This document shows, in pieces, positions 1 through 10,182 of a stretch of DNA of 64,000 bases. Each line of letters starts with the position of its first letter. Within the stretch, counting starts at the first letter, position 1. The notes under the pieces were generated by a model, which was not told the origin of the DNA, searched no databases, and saw only the letters and a program-made list of their open reading frames with translations. The translations under genes were made by a program, and so were the position numbers. Origin of the DNA: JADKCZ01 sp963786945 (GTDB lineage Bacteria; Myxococcota; Myxococcia; Myxococcales; Anaeromyxobacteraceae); contig CAWBAO010000003.1 in the NCBI GenBank assembly GCA_963786945.1, forward strand, positions 620,001 through 684,000, written 5' to 3'.

Positions 1-1
1 G

Positions 2-1081
2 GCCGAGAGCCCGCTGGGCGAGATCAGCTACGTGGCCGCCGCCTTCCCGTCGGCCTGCGGCAAGACCAACTTCGCCATGATGATCCCGCCCAAGACCTTC
101 GAGGGCTGGAAGATCCGGACCGTGGGCGACGACATCGCCTGGATGCGCGTCGGCGAGAACGGGCAGCTCTGGGCGGTCAACCCGGAGAACGGCTACTTCG
201 GCGTGGCCCCGGGCACCAACCGCAAGACCAACCCCAACGCCATGGAGAGCGTCCGCAAGGACTCGCTCTTCACCAACGTGGCTCGCACCAAGGACGGGGA
301 CATCTGGTGGGAGGGCTGGGACACCGAGGCCCCCGCCGAGCTCATCGACTGGAAGGGCGCCCCCTGGAAGAAGGGCAGCCTGGACAAGGCCGCCCACCCC
401 AACAGCCGGTTCACGGCGCCGGCCTCCAACAACCCCGCCCTCTCCTCCAAGGTGGACGACCCGGCCGGCGTGCCCATCTCGGCCATCATCTTCGGCGGCC
501 GCCGCTCCACCACCGTGCCGCTGGTGCTGGAGGCCTTCAACTGGACCCACGGCGTCTTCATGGGCGCCACCATGGGCTCGGAGACCACCGCCGCCGCGGT
601 CGGCCTGAAGGAGGGCGTGCGCCGCGACCCCATGGCCATGCTGCCGTTCATCGGCTACGACGCCGGCACCTACCTGCAGCACTGGCTGGACATGCAGGGG
701 CGGATCCCCAACCCGCCCAAGGTCTTCATGGTCAACTGGTTCCGCAAGGACGCCAGCGGCAAGTTCATGTGGCCCGGCTACGGCGACAACATGCGGGTCC
801 TCAAGTGGATCCTGGAGCGCAGCCACGGCCGCGTCACCGCCAAGGAGACGCTGGTCGGCCACGTGCCCCGCCCCGAGGACATCAACCTGAACGGCCTGGA
901 TCTCACCAACGAGGCGGTGGCCAAGATCATGGACGTCGACCTGGCCGAGTGGGAGACCGAGCTGGAGAGCCAGCAGGAGTGGTTCGACAAGCTGGGCAAG
1001 ACCCTGCCCCGGCCCATCTCCCTGCAGCGGGACGTCCTGCTGGAGCGGGTCCGGCGCGCCCGCACCCTGGGCACGAAGTAG
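2..1081 (+). CDS. pckG: Phosphoenolpyruvate carboxykinase (GTP), 5'-truncated by window edge
   Basis: Catalyses oxaloacetate + GTP to phosphoenolpyruvate + CO2 + GDP in the cytoplasm, the entry step of gluconeogenesis. The fragment begins inside the gene: the reading frame is open from base 2, and about 360 of the usual ~600 residues are present. Visible GTP-PEPCK signatures are the P-loop FPSACGKTN near the start, the kinase-2 motif GDDIAWM, the PGTNRKTNPNAM segment, and the guanine-pocket region around NWFRKD and GYGDNMRVLKWI. These distinguish it from the ATP-dependent family. The GTG at 32 is an internal codon, not a start. The next gene begins 24 bases downstream on the same strand. Confidence 0.95.
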   Translation, partial: AESPLGEISYVAAAFPSACGKTNFAMMIPPKTFEGWKIRTVGDDIAWMRVGENGQLWAVNPENGYFGVAPGTNRKTNPNAMESVRKDSLFTNVARTKDGDIWWEGWDTEAPAELIDWKGAPWKKGSLDKAAHPNSRFTAPASNNPALSSKVDDPAGVPISAIIFGGRRSTTVPLVLEAFNWTHGVFMGATMGSETTAAAVGLKEGVRRDPMAMLPFIGYDAGTYLQHWLDMQGRIPNPPKVFMVNWFRKDASGKFMWPGYGDNMRVLKWILERSHGRVTAKETLVGHVPRPEDINLNGLDLTNEAVAKIMDVDLAEWETELESQQEWFDKLGKTLPRPISLQRDVLLERVRRARTLGTK

Positions 1082-1105
1082 CCCGCGGCGGGTTACGACA
1101 CCCGC

Positions 1106-1853
1106 ATGTGCACCCTGGCGGTCTCCCTCGGCGTCGACCGCCGCTGGCCGGTGGTGGTGGCCGCCAACCGCGACGAGCGGCTGGGGCGCCCCGCCGAGGG
1201 CTGGGCCCTCCGCACCACGCCCGGCGGCGTCCCCTGGGTCGGGCCGCGCGACGCCCAGGCCGGCGGCACCTGGATCGGCCTCTCCTCGCGCGGCGTGCTG
1301 GCGGCGCTGACCAACTTCCACGCGCCGCACGCCTGGTACCCCGACCCGGCCAGGCGGTCGCGGGGCGAGCTGGTGCCGCGGGCGCTGGAGGCCCCGTCGG
1401 CCGCGGCGGCCCGCCAGTCGCTGGCGCCGCTCGACCCTGCCGCCTGGAACCCGTTCCACCTCGTGGTGGCCGACACCGAGTCGGCCTTCCTCTGGTGGTT
1501 CGACGGCGAGGCGCGCCGGCGTGGAGCCCCTCGGCGCGGGGCTGCACGTGGTCACCGAGGGCTCGCCGCACGGCCTGGGGCCCCGCGGCGACCTGGTCCG
1601 CTCCCGCTGGCCGCTCGACCCCGCGCCGGCCCGGCTCCGCGAGCTGCTGGCGCTCCACGCCCCGCCCCACCCCGCGCCCACCTGCCTCCACGTCGAGCCC
1701 ACCTACGGCACCCGCTCCTCGGCGGTGGTGCGGCTGCCGCGGGAGCTGCGCCACGCCGAGCTCTACGCCGCCGACGGCCCGCCCTGCACCTTCCCGCTCG
1801 AGGACCGCTCGGCCCTGCTGGCCGGGCTGGCCGGCCGGGCGACATCGGCTTGA
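1106..1853 (+). CDS. NRDE family (TANGO2-like) protein, frameshifted near 1520
   Basis: The N-terminus MCTLAV followed by VVAANRDERL is the hallmark of the NRDE family (TANGO2-like), whose biochemical role is unsettled. The first ~137 residues read from ATG 1106. The family-like continuation (VEPLGAGLHVVTEGSPHG through EDRSALLAGL) lies in another frame from about 1521 to the TGA at 1853. Removing one C near 1520, in the stretch reading cgccggcgtggag, gives a continuous protein of ~248 residues, about the family's usual size. I read it as one gene with a one-base insertion, more likely a sequence error than a decayed gene. The first frame instead runs on to 2062 as Arg/Pro/Ala-rich nonsense. 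Confidence 0.8.
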
Positions 1854-1887
1854 CTCCCGCCCCCCGGCGCGACATCACAGGGGCGCC

Positions 1888-2223
1888 ATGGGACTCCTCG
1901 ACCGCGTCAACCTGCAGAAGCACGTCTCCGAGCCGCCGGAGGCCATCGACCTGCTGGCGGACCACGCCATCCAGGTCAGCTGGCCGGGCGGGAAGCGGGT
2001 GGCCATCCCCGCCCGGACGCTCCGCGAGAGCTGCCCCTGCGCCGGCTGCATCGAGGAGATGACCGGCCGCAAGCTGCTCGACCCCGCCACCATCCCCGAC
2101 GACATCCACGCCGTCTCGATCCAGCCGGTGGGCAACTACGCCGTCCAGATCGAGTGGTCGGACGGCCACGCCACCGGCCTCTACACCTGGGCCACCCTGC
2201 GCGCCATCGGCGACCTCGCCTGA
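1888..2223 (+). CDS. DUF971 domain protein (gamma-butyrobetaine hydroxylase-like N-terminal domain)
   Basis: A 111-residue protein that is essentially one DUF971 domain. It shows the basic/hydrophobic segment around VSWPGGKRVAIPARTLRESC, the CPCAGC cysteine cluster, and the C-terminal pattern YAVQIEWSDGHATGLYTWATLR. DUF971 occurs alone or attached to Mrp/ApbC-type Fe-S carriers and to gamma-butyrobetaine hydroxylase; the standalone form has no firm function, though the cysteines suggest metal or Fe-S binding. The start is the ATG at 1888, 34 bases after the NRDE gene on the same strand. The domain call is solid; function is not inferred further. Confidence 0.85.
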   Translation: MGLLDRVNLQKHVSEPPEAIDLLADHAIQVSWPGGKRVAIPARTLRESCPCAGCIEEMTGRKLLDPATIPDDIHAVSIQPVGNYAVQIEWSDGHATGLYTWATLRAIGDLA

Positions 2224-2251
2224 GCCCGGCCGCGGGCGGCGCGCCCGGCCG

Positions 2252-2758
2252 CTACCGGCGGCGGCCGCGGACCATGGCCCGATCCATCTCCCGCTTCGAC
2301 TCGCGCTCGGCGATGGCGCCGCGCCGATCCTCGTGGGTGCGCCCCCTGGCCAGCGCCAGCTCCACCTTGGCCCAGCCGCCGCGGAAGTAGAGCTGGGTGG
2401 GGATGAGGGTGTAGCCGGCCCGCTCCACCTTCCCGCCCAGCTTGTCGATCTGGGCGCGGGAGAGGAGCAGCTTGCGGTCGCGCACCGGGGCGTGGCCGAA
2501 TGGGCCGGCCTTGTCGTACTCCCCGATGCGGCAGTTGACGAGCCAGAGCTCCTCGCCGCGCGGCTGGGCGTAGGCGTCGGCGAGGTTGGCGTTCCCGGCG
2601 CGCAGCGACTTCACCTCGCTGCCCTGCAGCACCAGCCCGGCCTCGATCCGCTCCTCGATCTCGAAGTCGAAGCCGGCGCGCCGGTTGCGGGCCACCACCT
2701 GGACGTCGGGCTCGGCCCGCTTCTCGCCCCGCTTGGCGCCCCCGGCCTTCTTGCTCAC
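2252..2758 (-). CDS. smpB: SsrA-binding protein SmpB
   Basis: Binds tmRNA (SsrA) and delivers it to stalled ribosomes for trans-translation. The 168-residue protein carries the SmpB core: VVARNRRAGFDFEIEERIEAGL, GSEVKSLRAGNANL, the GHAP segment, and the C-terminal TLIPTQLYF. A basic tail around REMDRAMVRGRRR is typical of the decoding-centre helix. The GTG at 2758 is the start because it overlaps the panC stop by four bases (translational coupling). It is the last gene of the minus-strand run deoxynucleoside kinase-panB-panC-smpB. The N-terminal ~15 residues are lysine-rich and outside the core fold. The tmRNA gene itself is not visible in this window. Confidence 0.95.
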   Translation of the reverse strand: MSKKAGGAKRGEKRAEPDVQVVARNRRAGFDFEIEERIEAGLVLQGSEVKSLRAGNANLADAYAQPRGEELWLVNCRIGEYDKAGPFGHAPVRDRKLLLSRAQIDKLGGKVERAGYTLIPTQLYFRGGWAKVELALARGRTHEDRRGAIAERESKREMDRAMVRGRRR

Positions 2759-3624
2759 GGGAGCACCAGGTTGTCGATGAGGCGCGTGGTCCCGATGTAG
2801 GCGGCCAGCAGCATGACGCTGCCGGGCACCGCCTCGGCCACCGGCCGCAGCGTGAGCGGGTGGACGATCTCGACGTAGTCGAGGCGCGCCCCGGCCGCCG
2901 CCAGCCGCGCCCGCGCCGCGCCGGTGAGCGCCGCCGCCTGGCGCTGCCCGGCCGCCACCGCGTCGCGGGCCTCGAAGAGCGAGCGCGACAGCGCCAGGGC
3001 CGCCTGACGCTGCCCGGGCTGCAGGTAGGCGTTGCGCGAGGAGCGGGCCAGGCCGTCGGCCTCCCGCACGATGGGCATCCCCACGATCTCGACCCCGAAG
3101 GCCAGGTCGCTCACCATGGCCCGGATCACCGCCAGCTGCTGCCAGTCCTTCTCGCCGAACACCGCCAGGTGCGGCCGGGTGAGGTTGAGGAGCTTGGCCA
3201 CCACCGTGGCCACGCCGCGGAAGTGCCCGGGCCGGCTCCCGCCGCACAGCCCCTGGCTGGCCCGCTCCACCTCCACCCAGGTCTGGTGATCGGGCGCGAA
3301 CATGAGCGCCGGGTCGGAGGGGGCCAGCACCAGGTCGATGCCGGCCTCCTCGCAGGTGGCGAGGTCGCCGGACAGGTCGCGCGGGTAGCGCGAGAGGTCC
3401 TCGCCGGGGCCGAACTGGGTGGGGTTGACGAAGATGGAGGCCAGCGCCAGCCCGCGCCTCCCGCCCTGGTCGGCGCGGCGCCGGGCCTCGCGCAGCAGCG
3501 AGCGGTGGCCGTCGTGCAGGTAGCCCATGGTGGGCACCAGGGCCAGGCGCTGGCCGGAGTCGCGGGCCTCGCCGCAGCGCGCCTGCCAGGCGGCCGGATC
3601 GGTGAAGAGCTGTGGCGCCGGCAC
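2755..3624 (-). CDS. panC: Pantoate--beta-alanine ligase (pantothenate synthetase)
   Basis: Condenses pantoate and beta-alanine with ATP to make pantothenate, the coenzyme A precursor. The 289-residue protein has the nucleotidyl-transferase motifs PTMGYLHDGHRSLL (HxGH-type), SIFVNPTQFGPGEDL, the pantoate/ATP-binding segment GEKDWQQLAVIRAMV, and GLARSSRNAYL in the KMSKS-like loop. It lies 18 bases downstream of panB on the same strand and overlaps smpB by four bases, so panB, panC and smpB are probably one transcript. Length and motif order are normal for the family. Confidence 0.96.
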   Translation of the reverse strand: MPAPQLFTDPAAWQARCGEARDSGQRLALVPTMGYLHDGHRSLLREARRRADQGGRRGLALASIFVNPTQFGPGEDLSRYPRDLSGDLATCEEAGIDLVLAPSDPALMFAPDHQTWVEVERASQGLCGGSRPGHFRGVATVVAKLLNLTRPHLAVFGEKDWQQLAVIRAMVSDLAFGVEIVGMPIVREADGLARSSRNAYLQPGQRQAALALSRSLFEARDAVAAGQRQAAALTGAARARLAAAGARLDYVEIVHPLTLRPVAEAVPGSVMLLAAYIGTTRLIDNLVLP

Positions 3625-3642
3625 GGGAGTCGGATCGCCTCG

Positions 3643-4553
<911 letters not shown>

Positions 4554-4612
4554 GCCGACCTCCGGTGCAGGCCCCGGTTCGGGGTCCCACCCGTTGGAAG
4601 GGGTGAAGGGCG

Positions 4613-4642
4613 AATCTAGATCCGGTGTAGGTGGAAAGTCAC
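4613..4642 (-). promoter_or_regulatory. Candidate sigma-70 promoter of panB-panC-smpB
   Basis: On the minus strand a -35-like GTGACT (4637-4642) and a -10-like TAGATT (4613-4618) are separated by 18 bases, about 60 bases before the panB ATG. Each hexamer matches four of six consensus positions. The -35 overlaps the inverted repeat at 4627-4646. The region is noticeably less GC-rich than its surroundings. Confidence 0.4.
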
Positions 4643-4646
4643 CTAC
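4627..4646. repeat. Inverted repeat GTAGGTG-N6-CACCTAC upstream of panB
   Basis: A perfect 7-base inverted repeat with a six-base centre sits in the panB upstream region and overlaps the proposed -35. It could be a repressor operator or an RNA hairpin in a longer leader. No regulator can be assigned from sequence alone. Confidence 0.45.
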
Positions 4647-4689
4647 GCAATGCGTCAGGGGCCGGTGGGCCCGTGGCTGGGTCGGGGGT

Positions 4690-5343
4690 CTAGGCCCGGT
4701 GGCCGCCCGGGAGGTAGTGCTGCGTCCCCTTCCGGTGGCGGCGGATCACGGTGGCCAGCGCCTCGAGATCCTCCTCCGAGCCGACCAGGTCGATGTCGCT
4801 GGTGTTGACCACCAGCAGCGGCGTCTCGTCGTAGTGGAAGAAGAAGTCGTTGTAGGCGGTGGCCAGGGACTCGACGTAGCGCGGGTCGATCTGGCGCTCG
4901 TAGGCGCGGCCGCGCCGCTTGATCCGCTGCAGCAGCACCTCGGTCCGCGCCTGCAGGTAGATCACCAGGTCCGGCTTCACCACCCGGGGACCGAGCGCGC
5001 CGTAGAGCCGGTCGTAGAGCGCCAGCTCGTTGGGGTCGAGGGTCAGGGCCGCGAAGATCCGGTCCTTGGCGAAGAGGTAGTCGGCGACGGTGCTGGTGGT
5101 GAAGAGCTCCTGCTGGTGGAGCGCCTGCTGCTGCTGGAAGCGCGAGAGCAGGAAGAAGAGCTGCGCCTGGAACGCGTACTTGCGGGCGTCGTCGTAGAAC
5201 TGCGGCAGGAAGGGGTTGTCCTCGACCGGCTCGAGCACCAGCCGCGCGCCGGAGCGCTCGGCCAGGATCTGGGCGAGGGTGGTCTTGCCGGCGCCGATCG
5301 GGCCTTCGATGGCGATGTACCGGGGCCGTTCGGTCTGCGTCAT
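4690..5343 (-). CDS. Deoxynucleoside kinase family protein
   Basis: Phosphorylates deoxynucleosides with ATP in the salvage pathway; substrate preference cannot be read from the sequence. The ~217-residue protein starts MTQTERPRYIAIEGPIGAGKTT, giving a P-loop GPIGAGKTT at residues ~14-22. It then shows the E-P-V-E-D-N substrate segment, QAQLFFLLSRFQQQ, a DR motif in AKDRIFAAL, and the arginine-rich LID region KRRGRAYERQID. I chose ATG 5343 because the P-loop strand follows directly, as in the family; a longer version from 5409 adds low-complexity residues. It lies ~137 bases upstream of panB on the same strand and may have its own promoter. Confidence 0.88.
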   Translation of the reverse strand: MTQTERPRYIAIEGPIGAGKTTLAQILAERSGARLVLEPVEDNPFLPQFYDDARKYAFQAQLFFLLSRFQQQQALHQQELFTTSTVADYLFAKDRIFAALTLDPNELALYDRLYGALGPRVVKPDLVIYLQARTEVLLQRIKRRGRAYERQIDPRYVESLATAYNDFFFHYDETPLLVVNTSDIDLVGSEEDLEALATVIRRHRKGTQHYLPGGHRA

Positions 5344-5443
5344 GGAGCGGTGGCCCGAGAGTACCAAAGGAGGTCGCCCTTGGGGCCGAGGAATCCCCGG
5401 AGCGCCCATGCTTCGCGATCACCCTGACATCGGGATCGTGGAT

Positions 5444-5463
5444 CCATGATCCATGGATCATGG
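5444..5463. repeat. Perfect 20-bp palindrome (half-site CCATGATCCA)
   Basis: A perfect 20-base inverted repeat with no spacer, flanked by further GGATC/GATCC copies (5432-5445). It lies in the 258-bp region between the start of the minus-strand deoxynucleoside kinase and the plus-strand gene at 5602, about 100 bases before either. This AT-richer island stands out from the rest of the window. It could be a dimeric repressor operator acting on one or both genes, or a hairpin. It is not a coding feature. Confidence 0.6.
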
Positions 5464-5530
5464 CGACAGATCGGCCGCAGGACTTCAAGCATTCGTATCT
5501 GCTGTCCTTTCAGCGCGATATCGGATCGCC

Positions 5531-5559
5531 TTGACTCTGTGGATCGGCAAACGTATCGT
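5531..5559 (+). promoter_or_regulatory. Sigma-70-type promoter before the gene at 5602
   Basis: TTGACT (5531-5536) and TATCGT (5554-5559) are separated by exactly 17 bases. The -35 matches five of six consensus bases and the -10 four of six. It reads toward the ATG at 5602, about 40 bases ahead, with a GAGGAGG ribosome-binding site in between. This is the cleanest sigma-70-like pair noticed in the window. Confidence 0.6.
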
Positions 5560-5601
5560 CCTCCCTCATTGGACGGAGCTTTGGGTGAGGAGGCGGCCAG
5601 C

Positions 5602-5904
5602 ATGCCGGTGGCACGGAAGTCCCAGGGGAAGGTGGCGGCGACGCGGGCCAACGGGGCGACCCGGCCGCGGCCGGAGCGGCCGGTGGCCGTCTCCGATGAC
5701 GGCGTGGACCCGGCCTTCCATCGCGCCATCCTCAAGATCGCGCTCGAGCTGAAGAAGCCCTCGGCGCGCAGCTACGACCAGGTGGTGGCCGCCACCATCC
5801 AGTCCATGCGGCTCGACGCCGCAGCCTTCCGCCGCTACCTCGGCGAGAACGGCGCGCGAAACATGGGGCTGCTGCTCGCCACGGCGCGTGGCGGGGGGCT
5901 CTAG
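5602..5904 (+). CDS. Hypothetical protein, 100 aa
   Basis: Not recognised. The first ~35 residues are basic and low-complexity (MPVARKSQGKVAATRANG). They are followed by a compact helical-looking segment: DPAFHRAILKIALELKKPSARSYDQVVAATIQSMRLDAAAFRRYLGENG. The start ATG 5602 is supported by an upstream GAGGAGG and by the promoter-like pair at 5531-5559. Upstream in-frame codons to 5446 are in AT-richer non-coding-looking sequence. It stands alone on the plus strand between two minus-strand operons. A small DNA- or RNA-associated protein is possible from the basic tail, but that is speculation. Confidence 0.6.
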   Translation: MPVARKSQGKVAATRANGATRPRPERPVAVSDDGVDPAFHRAILKIALELKKPSARSYDQVVAATIQSMRLDAAAFRRYLGENGARNMGLLLATARGGGL

Positions 5905-5912
5905 CACCTTTT

Positions 5913-5983
5913 CACGGACGCCCGTCCGAGGGTCGGGGTTGGTGGGGTCGGGGCGGGCAGGATGGTTGGGGCGGGCGTCCGTG
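5913..5983. terminator. Inverted repeat between convergent genes, likely bidirectional terminator
   Basis: A perfect 12-base inverted repeat, CACGGACGCCCG (5913-5924) and CGGGCGTCCGTG (5972-5983), brackets a G-rich 47-base loop. CTTTT flanks the left arm and CCCTTTT the right. It fills the gap between the end of the plus-strand gene at 5904 and the end of rsmA at 5991. A convergent position, stable stem and T-runs on both sides fit a shared terminator, though the loop is long. Confidence 0.5.
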
Positions 5984-5990
5984 GCCCTTT

Positions 5991-6851
5991 TCACGCCGAG
6001 GCGGCCGGGCCTCCGGGCTCGACGGGCCCCAGCGCCCGCTCCAGGGCCGCCCACTCGGCGATGGCCAGCGTCTCGCCGCGCCGCCCGCCGTCGATGCCCG
6101 CGGCCGACAGCGCCGCCCGGAGCCGGTCCACCGGCGCCAGCCGTGACGCCTCCAGCGCGTTCTTGAGGGTCTTGCGCCGCTGGGCGAAGCCCGCCTTCAC
6201 CAGCGCGCGGAAGCGGGCCACCTCGACCACCTCGCAGCCCGCCGGCGGCGGCCGGAACAGGGCGTGGACCACCGCCGAGTGGATCCTCGGCGGCGGGAAG
6301 AAGGCGCCGGGCGGGACGATGCGCTCGACCGAGACCTCGGCCTCGCGCTGCAGGAAGACCGAGAGGATCCCCCAGTCCTTCTCCCCCGGCTCCGCCGCCA
6401 GCCGCTCGGCCACCTCGCGCTGCACCAGGAAGGTGGCGCGCGCCACGTGGGCCAGCTGGTCGAGGAGCGAGAAGAGGATGGGCGAGGTGAGGTGGTAGGG
6501 CAGGTTGCCCACCACCGAGAGCCGCTCCCCGGGGCCGGCCACGGCGCCGTAGTCGAACCGGGCGGCGTCGGCCTCCAGCAGGGTGATCCGGTCGCCCAGC
6601 TCGCCGCGCAGCACCCGGGCCATGTCGCGGTCGCGCTCCACCGCGATGACCGTCGCGCCCCGCGCCAGCAGCCGCGCCGTCAGGTGGCCCAGCCCGGCCC
6701 CCAGCTCCACCACCCGGGCGCCGGGCGCGGGCGCCGCCAGCCGGGCGATGTCGTCGAGCACCGCCTCGTCGCCGAGGAAGTTCTGCCCCCAGCTCTTCTT
6801 GGCGCGCAGGTCGTACTTGTCGAGCAGCGCGCGCGGCGACGGGTAGCTCAC
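5991..6851 (-). CDS. rsmA: 16S rRNA (adenine1518/1519-N6)-dimethyltransferase RsmA (KsgA)
   Basis: Dimethylates two adjacent adenines in helix 45 of 16S rRNA late in small-subunit assembly, using S-adenosylmethionine. The 286-residue protein has the classic start KKSWGQNFL, SAM motif I VVELGAGLGHLTARLL, the acidic VIAVERDRDM, the catalytic NLPYHLTSPIL (NxPY), and the C-terminal AGFAQRRKTLKNAL. The GTG at 6851 is chosen because it overlaps the tsaD stop by four bases. It ends just before the inverted repeat at 5913-5983, so it is probably the last gene of the minus-strand run. Confidence 0.96.
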   Translation of the reverse strand: MSYPSPRALLDKYDLRAKKSWGQNFLGDEAVLDDIARLAAPAPGARVVELGAGLGHLTARLLARGATVIAVERDRDMARVLRGELGDRITLLEADAARFDYGAVAGPGERLSVVGNLPYHLTSPILFSLLDQLAHVARATFLVQREVAERLAAEPGEKDWGILSVFLQREAEVSVERIVPPGAFFPPPRIHSAVVHALFRPPPAGCEVVEVARFRALVKAGFAQRRKTLKNALEASRLAPVDRLRAALSAAGIDGGRRGETLAIAEWAALERALGPVEPGGPAASA

Positions 6852-7849
6852 TGGAGCCGCCAGGCCGGGTCGGCGTTGAGCCCGGCGCCGGCGCGCAGGC
6901 CGCGCTCCAGCGCGTGGGTGCCGGCCACGGCGATCATGGCGGCGTTGTCGGTGCAGAGCCGCACCGCCGGGACGATGACCTGGAGGTCCTCGTACTCGGC
7001 GGCCTTCTCCAGCGCCGCCGCCCGCAGCCGGCTGTTGGCGGCCACCCCGCCGGACAGCACCAGCCGGGGCAGCTGGAAGCGGCGCGCGGCGCGGAAGGCC
7101 TTGTGGACCAGCGCCCCCACGATGGCCTCCTGGTAGCTGGCGCACAGGTCGGCCAGCCCCTGGCCCTCCGGCACGCCGTGCTTCCGGACCTGGTGGAGCA
7201 GCGCGGTCTTCAGGCCGCTGAAGCTGAAGTCGAGGTCGGCCCCCTTGACGATGGCGCGCGGGAACTTCACCGCCCGCCGATCGCCGTCGCGGGCCAGCCG
7301 GTCGATGGCGACGCCCCCGGGGTAGGGCAGGCCCAGCAGCTTGGCGCCCTTGTCGAAGGCCTCGCCGGCGGCGTCGTCGCGGGTGGAGCCGAGCAGCTGG
7401 TAGTCGCCGAAGCCGCGCGCCAGGTAGAGCGAGGTGTGGCCGCCGGAGACCACCAGGCCGAGGAAGGGGAAGCGGGGCGGGGTCTCGCCGAGGAAGGCGG
7501 CCAGCAGGTGCCCCTCGAGGTGGTTGACGCCCACCAGCGGCTTCTCCCACGCCAGCGCCAGCGCCTTGGCCACCTGCACGCCCACCAGCAGCGCCCCCAC
7601 CAGCCCGGGCCCGCTGGTCACGGCGATGGCGTCGACGGCCCCGGCCCCGCCCGCGGCCGTGAGCGCCTCGTCGATGACCGGCATCACCTGCACCACGTGG
7701 TTGCGGCTGGCCAGCTCCGGCACCACGCCGCCCCAGCGTCGGTGGATCTCGATCTGGGTGGCCACCACGTCGGAGAGGGCGCGCCGCCCGTCCTCCACCA
7801 CCGCGGCGGCCGTCTCGTCGCAGCTGGTCTCGATGCCGAGGACCCTCAC
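6848..7849 (-). CDS. tsaD: tRNA N6-adenosine threonylcarbamoyltransferase TsaD
   Basis: Transfers threonylcarbamoyl to A37 of ANN-decoding tRNAs as part of the t6A machinery. The 333-residue protein starts VRVLGIETSCDETAAAVVED and carries the metal-binding pair in NHLEGHL, then VVSGGHTSLY, the STRDDAAGEAFDKGAKLLGLPYPGG segment, LVLSGGVAANSRLR and the C-terminal CTDNAAMIA. Length and order are standard. The GTG at 7849 follows the stop of the upstream receiver/TPR gene by seven bases, and the 3' end overlaps rsmA, so the three are likely cotranscribed. Confidence 0.96.
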   Translation of the reverse strand: MRVLGIETSCDETAAAVVEDGRRALSDVVATQIEIHRRWGGVVPELASRNHVVQVMPVIDEALTAAGGAGAVDAIAVTSGPGLVGALLVGVQVAKALALAWEKPLVGVNHLEGHLLAAFLGETPPRFPFLGLVVSGGHTSLYLARGFGDYQLLGSTRDDAAGEAFDKGAKLLGLPYPGGVAIDRLARDGDRRAVKFPRAIVKGADLDFSFSGLKTALLHQVRKHGVPEGQGLADLCASYQEAIVGALVHKAFRAARRFQLPRLVLSGGVAANSRLRAAALEKAAEYEDLQVIVPAVRLCTDNAAMIAVAGTHALERGLRAGAGLNADPAWRLQ

Positions 7850-7856
7850 GGCGCGC

Positions 7857-10085
<2,229 letters not shown>

Positions 10086-10182
10086 GCGGGGAGCCTTTCG
10101 AGACGGCGCGGCGATGGAGGGGGCGCGCCTCGGATCACGCCGCACAACCGCCCTCGAGTCAAGAATGGTGAGGCCGCGCGCC

